Shown here: piece by piece, positions 4,630 to 5,723 of the stretch
How the letters are laid out: each line of letters opens with the position of its first letter
Position numbering within the stretch: the stretch's first letter is position 1
From: Chloroflexi bacterium RBG_16_64_43
Lineage (GTDB): Bacteria; Chloroflexota; Anaerolineae; Anaerolineales; RBG-16-64-43
Reading direction: 5' to 3'
Assembly: GCA_001796965.1 (NCBI GenBank)
Contig: MGOA01000009.1
Span: 1 to 5,723, forward strand
Length of the DNA stretch: 5,723 bases
The notes under the pieces: generated by a model
Seen by the model: only the letters and a program-made list of their open reading frames with translations
Database searches by the model: none
What the model was told of the DNA's origin: nothing
Position numbers and translations under genes: made by a program

Positions 4630-5723
4630 TCACGTCCCTTGGAAGCGCACCACCGTGCCCAGTGTGCGCAGCAGGATGCGTAGGTCGAGCCACAGTGAAC
4701 GATGACGAATGTAATACAGATCGTATTCGAGTTTGGTGGCGGCGTCCTCTACCGACCAGCCGTAGCGATAGTTGACCTGGGCCCAGCCCGTGGCGCCGGG
4801 GCGCGCCAGCATGCGCGCACGGTAGAAGGGCACCTCGCTCTCGAGGCGCCTCACCAGCGCCGGGCGTTCGGCCCGCGGGCCGACCAGGCTCATCTCGCCG
4901 CGCAAGATATTCCAGAACTGAGGGATCTCGTCGAGCCGCGTGCGGCGCAGGAAGCGCCCGATGCGCGTAACCCGCGGATCGCCCGGTTCCGCCCAGCGCG
5001 CCTCGCCGTCCGGTTCGGCATCCGCCACCATGGTGCGGAACTTGACCATGCGAAACGGCTTTCCTCCGCGGCCGGATCGCTCCTGCCCGTAGAGCACCGG
5101 CCCGCGTGAGTCCAGACGCACCAGCAGCGCCAGCAGCGGGAAGAGTGCGGCCACCACGACCAGACCTGCCAGCGCGCCAAGAATATCGAACAGGCGCTTG
5201 GCCCGCGAATACAGATCGTGCACCCGCGCGCTGTCGACAAACGAGGTGAGAATCCATTCGGAGTTGAGGTAGGCAATCGGCACCCGCCCCAGCAGCTCCT
5301 CGTACAGCGTGGGCATGCGGATCACTTCCACTCCACGCTCCTGGCATTCGAGCAGCGTCTCGAATAGTTTGCTCTGCACGTCGCCGGTGATCGCAAGGAT
5401 GAGCGCGGTGATGCCCTCCTCGGCGACCAGGTCGCGCAGTTGGGCTGTCCCGCCGCGCACGACGACCCCCTCGATCGCCTGGCCGCGCTTAGCCGGATCG
5501 TCGTCGATGATCCCCAGCACCCGGAAGTGGCCAGGCACCTCGCGCACCAGCACGCGCAGGATGGCACTGCCGGCTCGGCCGGCGCCCACGACCAGCGCCG
5601 GCTGCTGCAATGAGGGCAGCGAGAGCAGGCGGATGTAGACCAGGCGCCACATGAGTTCGATCGCCACCACGCCCACCAGGAACACCAGCACCACCAGGCG
5701 CGGCAGGGTGCCGCGCGGCGCGT
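4630..5723 (-). CDS. Polyprenyl-phosphate sugar-1-phosphate transferase (WcaJ/EpsB-like), N-terminus cut
   Basis: An initiating membrane transferase that moves a sugar-1-phosphate from a UDP-sugar to undecaprenyl phosphate at the inner membrane. The frame is open to the right edge (about 363 residues visible); family members are about 460-470, so roughly 100 N-terminal residues, probably most of the four-helix region, are outside. GTG at 5694 is internal, not the start. Numbering from 5694: last N-terminal membrane helix 1-25; a CoA-binding-like Rossmann domain with VVGAGRAG (35-42) and IIDDDP (62-67); a membrane re-entrant helix near 168-192; then the PglC-type catalytic domain with KFRTM (218-222), the catalytic Asp-Glu pair at 255-256 in RLDEIPQFWNIL, MSLVGPRAERP (268-278), RPGATGWAQVNYRYG (298-312) and EYDLYYI (323-329). 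All catalytic parts are intact. The sequence around the C-terminus resembles the TIGR03013/EpsB branch, from memory. Its stop (TGA) lies 104 bp before the wzz-like ATG. The sugar transferred cannot be told from sequence. Confidence 0.95.
   Translation of the reverse strand, partial: APRGTLPRLVVLVFLVGVVAIELMWRLVYIRLLSLPSLQQPALVVGAGRAGSAILRVLVREVPGHFRVLGIIDDDPAKRGQAIEGVVVRGGTAQLRDLVAEEGITALILAITGDVQSKLFETLLECQERGVEVIRMPTLYEELLGRVPIAYLNSEWILTSFVDSARVHDLYSRAKRLFDILGALAGLVVVAALFPLLALLVRLDSRGPVLYGQERSGRGGKPFRMVKFRTMVADAEPDGEARWAEPGDPRVTRIGRFLRRTRLDEIPQFWNILRGEMSLVGPRAERPALVRRLESEVPFYRARMLARPGATGWAQVNYRYGWSVEDAATKLEYDLYYIRHRSLWLDLRILLRTLGTVVRFQGT

Noticed and set aside
3926..4705. Plus-strand open frame of 259 codons across the wzz-like gene and the promoter gap
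   Set aside because: Its composition (many Arg, His, Gln, Gly) is that of a shadow frame, it has no domain signal, and it overlaps two real genes on the other strand and the promoter.

Overview
The window is a 5.7 kb stretch of GC-rich bacterial DNA carrying six protein genes, all on the minus strand and read from right to left. It is part of a surface polysaccharide (exopolysaccharide, capsule or O-antigen) biosynthesis cluster. Both outer genes run off the window: the first gene lacks its N-terminus at the right edge and the last lacks its C-terminus at the left edge. The organism cannot be named from these sequences. High GC, a PglC/WcaJ-type initiating transferase and a Wzz-like protein fit a GC-rich proteobacterium, but a GC-rich member of another environmental phylum is equally possible.

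Layout in transcription order: (1) >5723-4630, a polyprenyl-phosphate sugar-1-phosphate transferase that starts the repeat unit on the lipid carrier. (2) A 104-bp gap with a hairpin and a near-consensus sigma-70 promoter (TTGACA, 17 bp, TTTAAT). (3) 4525-3920, a short Wzz-like chain-length protein with two membrane segments. (4) 3923-2580, a WbpA-type UDP-N-acetylglucosamine 6-dehydrogenase. (5) 2580-1606, a UDP-sugar/uronate 4-epimerase of the extended SDR family. (6) 1580-630, a D-isomer-specific 2-hydroxyacid dehydrogenase. (7) 633-<1, a second extended SDR epimerase/dehydratase with an unusually short active-site loop.

Genes 3 to 7 form a compact operon. Three of the four junctions overlap (GTGA, TAATG, ATGA) and the fourth leaves 25 nt. 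The simplest joint reading is that the dehydrogenase makes UDP-GlcNAcA, the 4-epimerase converts it to UDP-GalNAcA (or supplies another 4-epimerised precursor), the transferase loads the first sugar, and the Wzz-like protein sets chain length. The 2-hydroxyacid dehydrogenase is the unexpected member and its role is open. No glycosyltransferase, flippase or polymerase lies in the window.

The left end (1-157) is an exact 78-bp tandem duplication inside the last gene. It keeps the reading frame and duplicates 26 residues. It is either a real in-frame duplication or an assembly artefact. Apart from this, the operon junctions, and the promoter, the window looks like ordinary polysaccharide-locus DNA; I see no evidence of a mobile element, CRISPR array, RNA gene or defence system.
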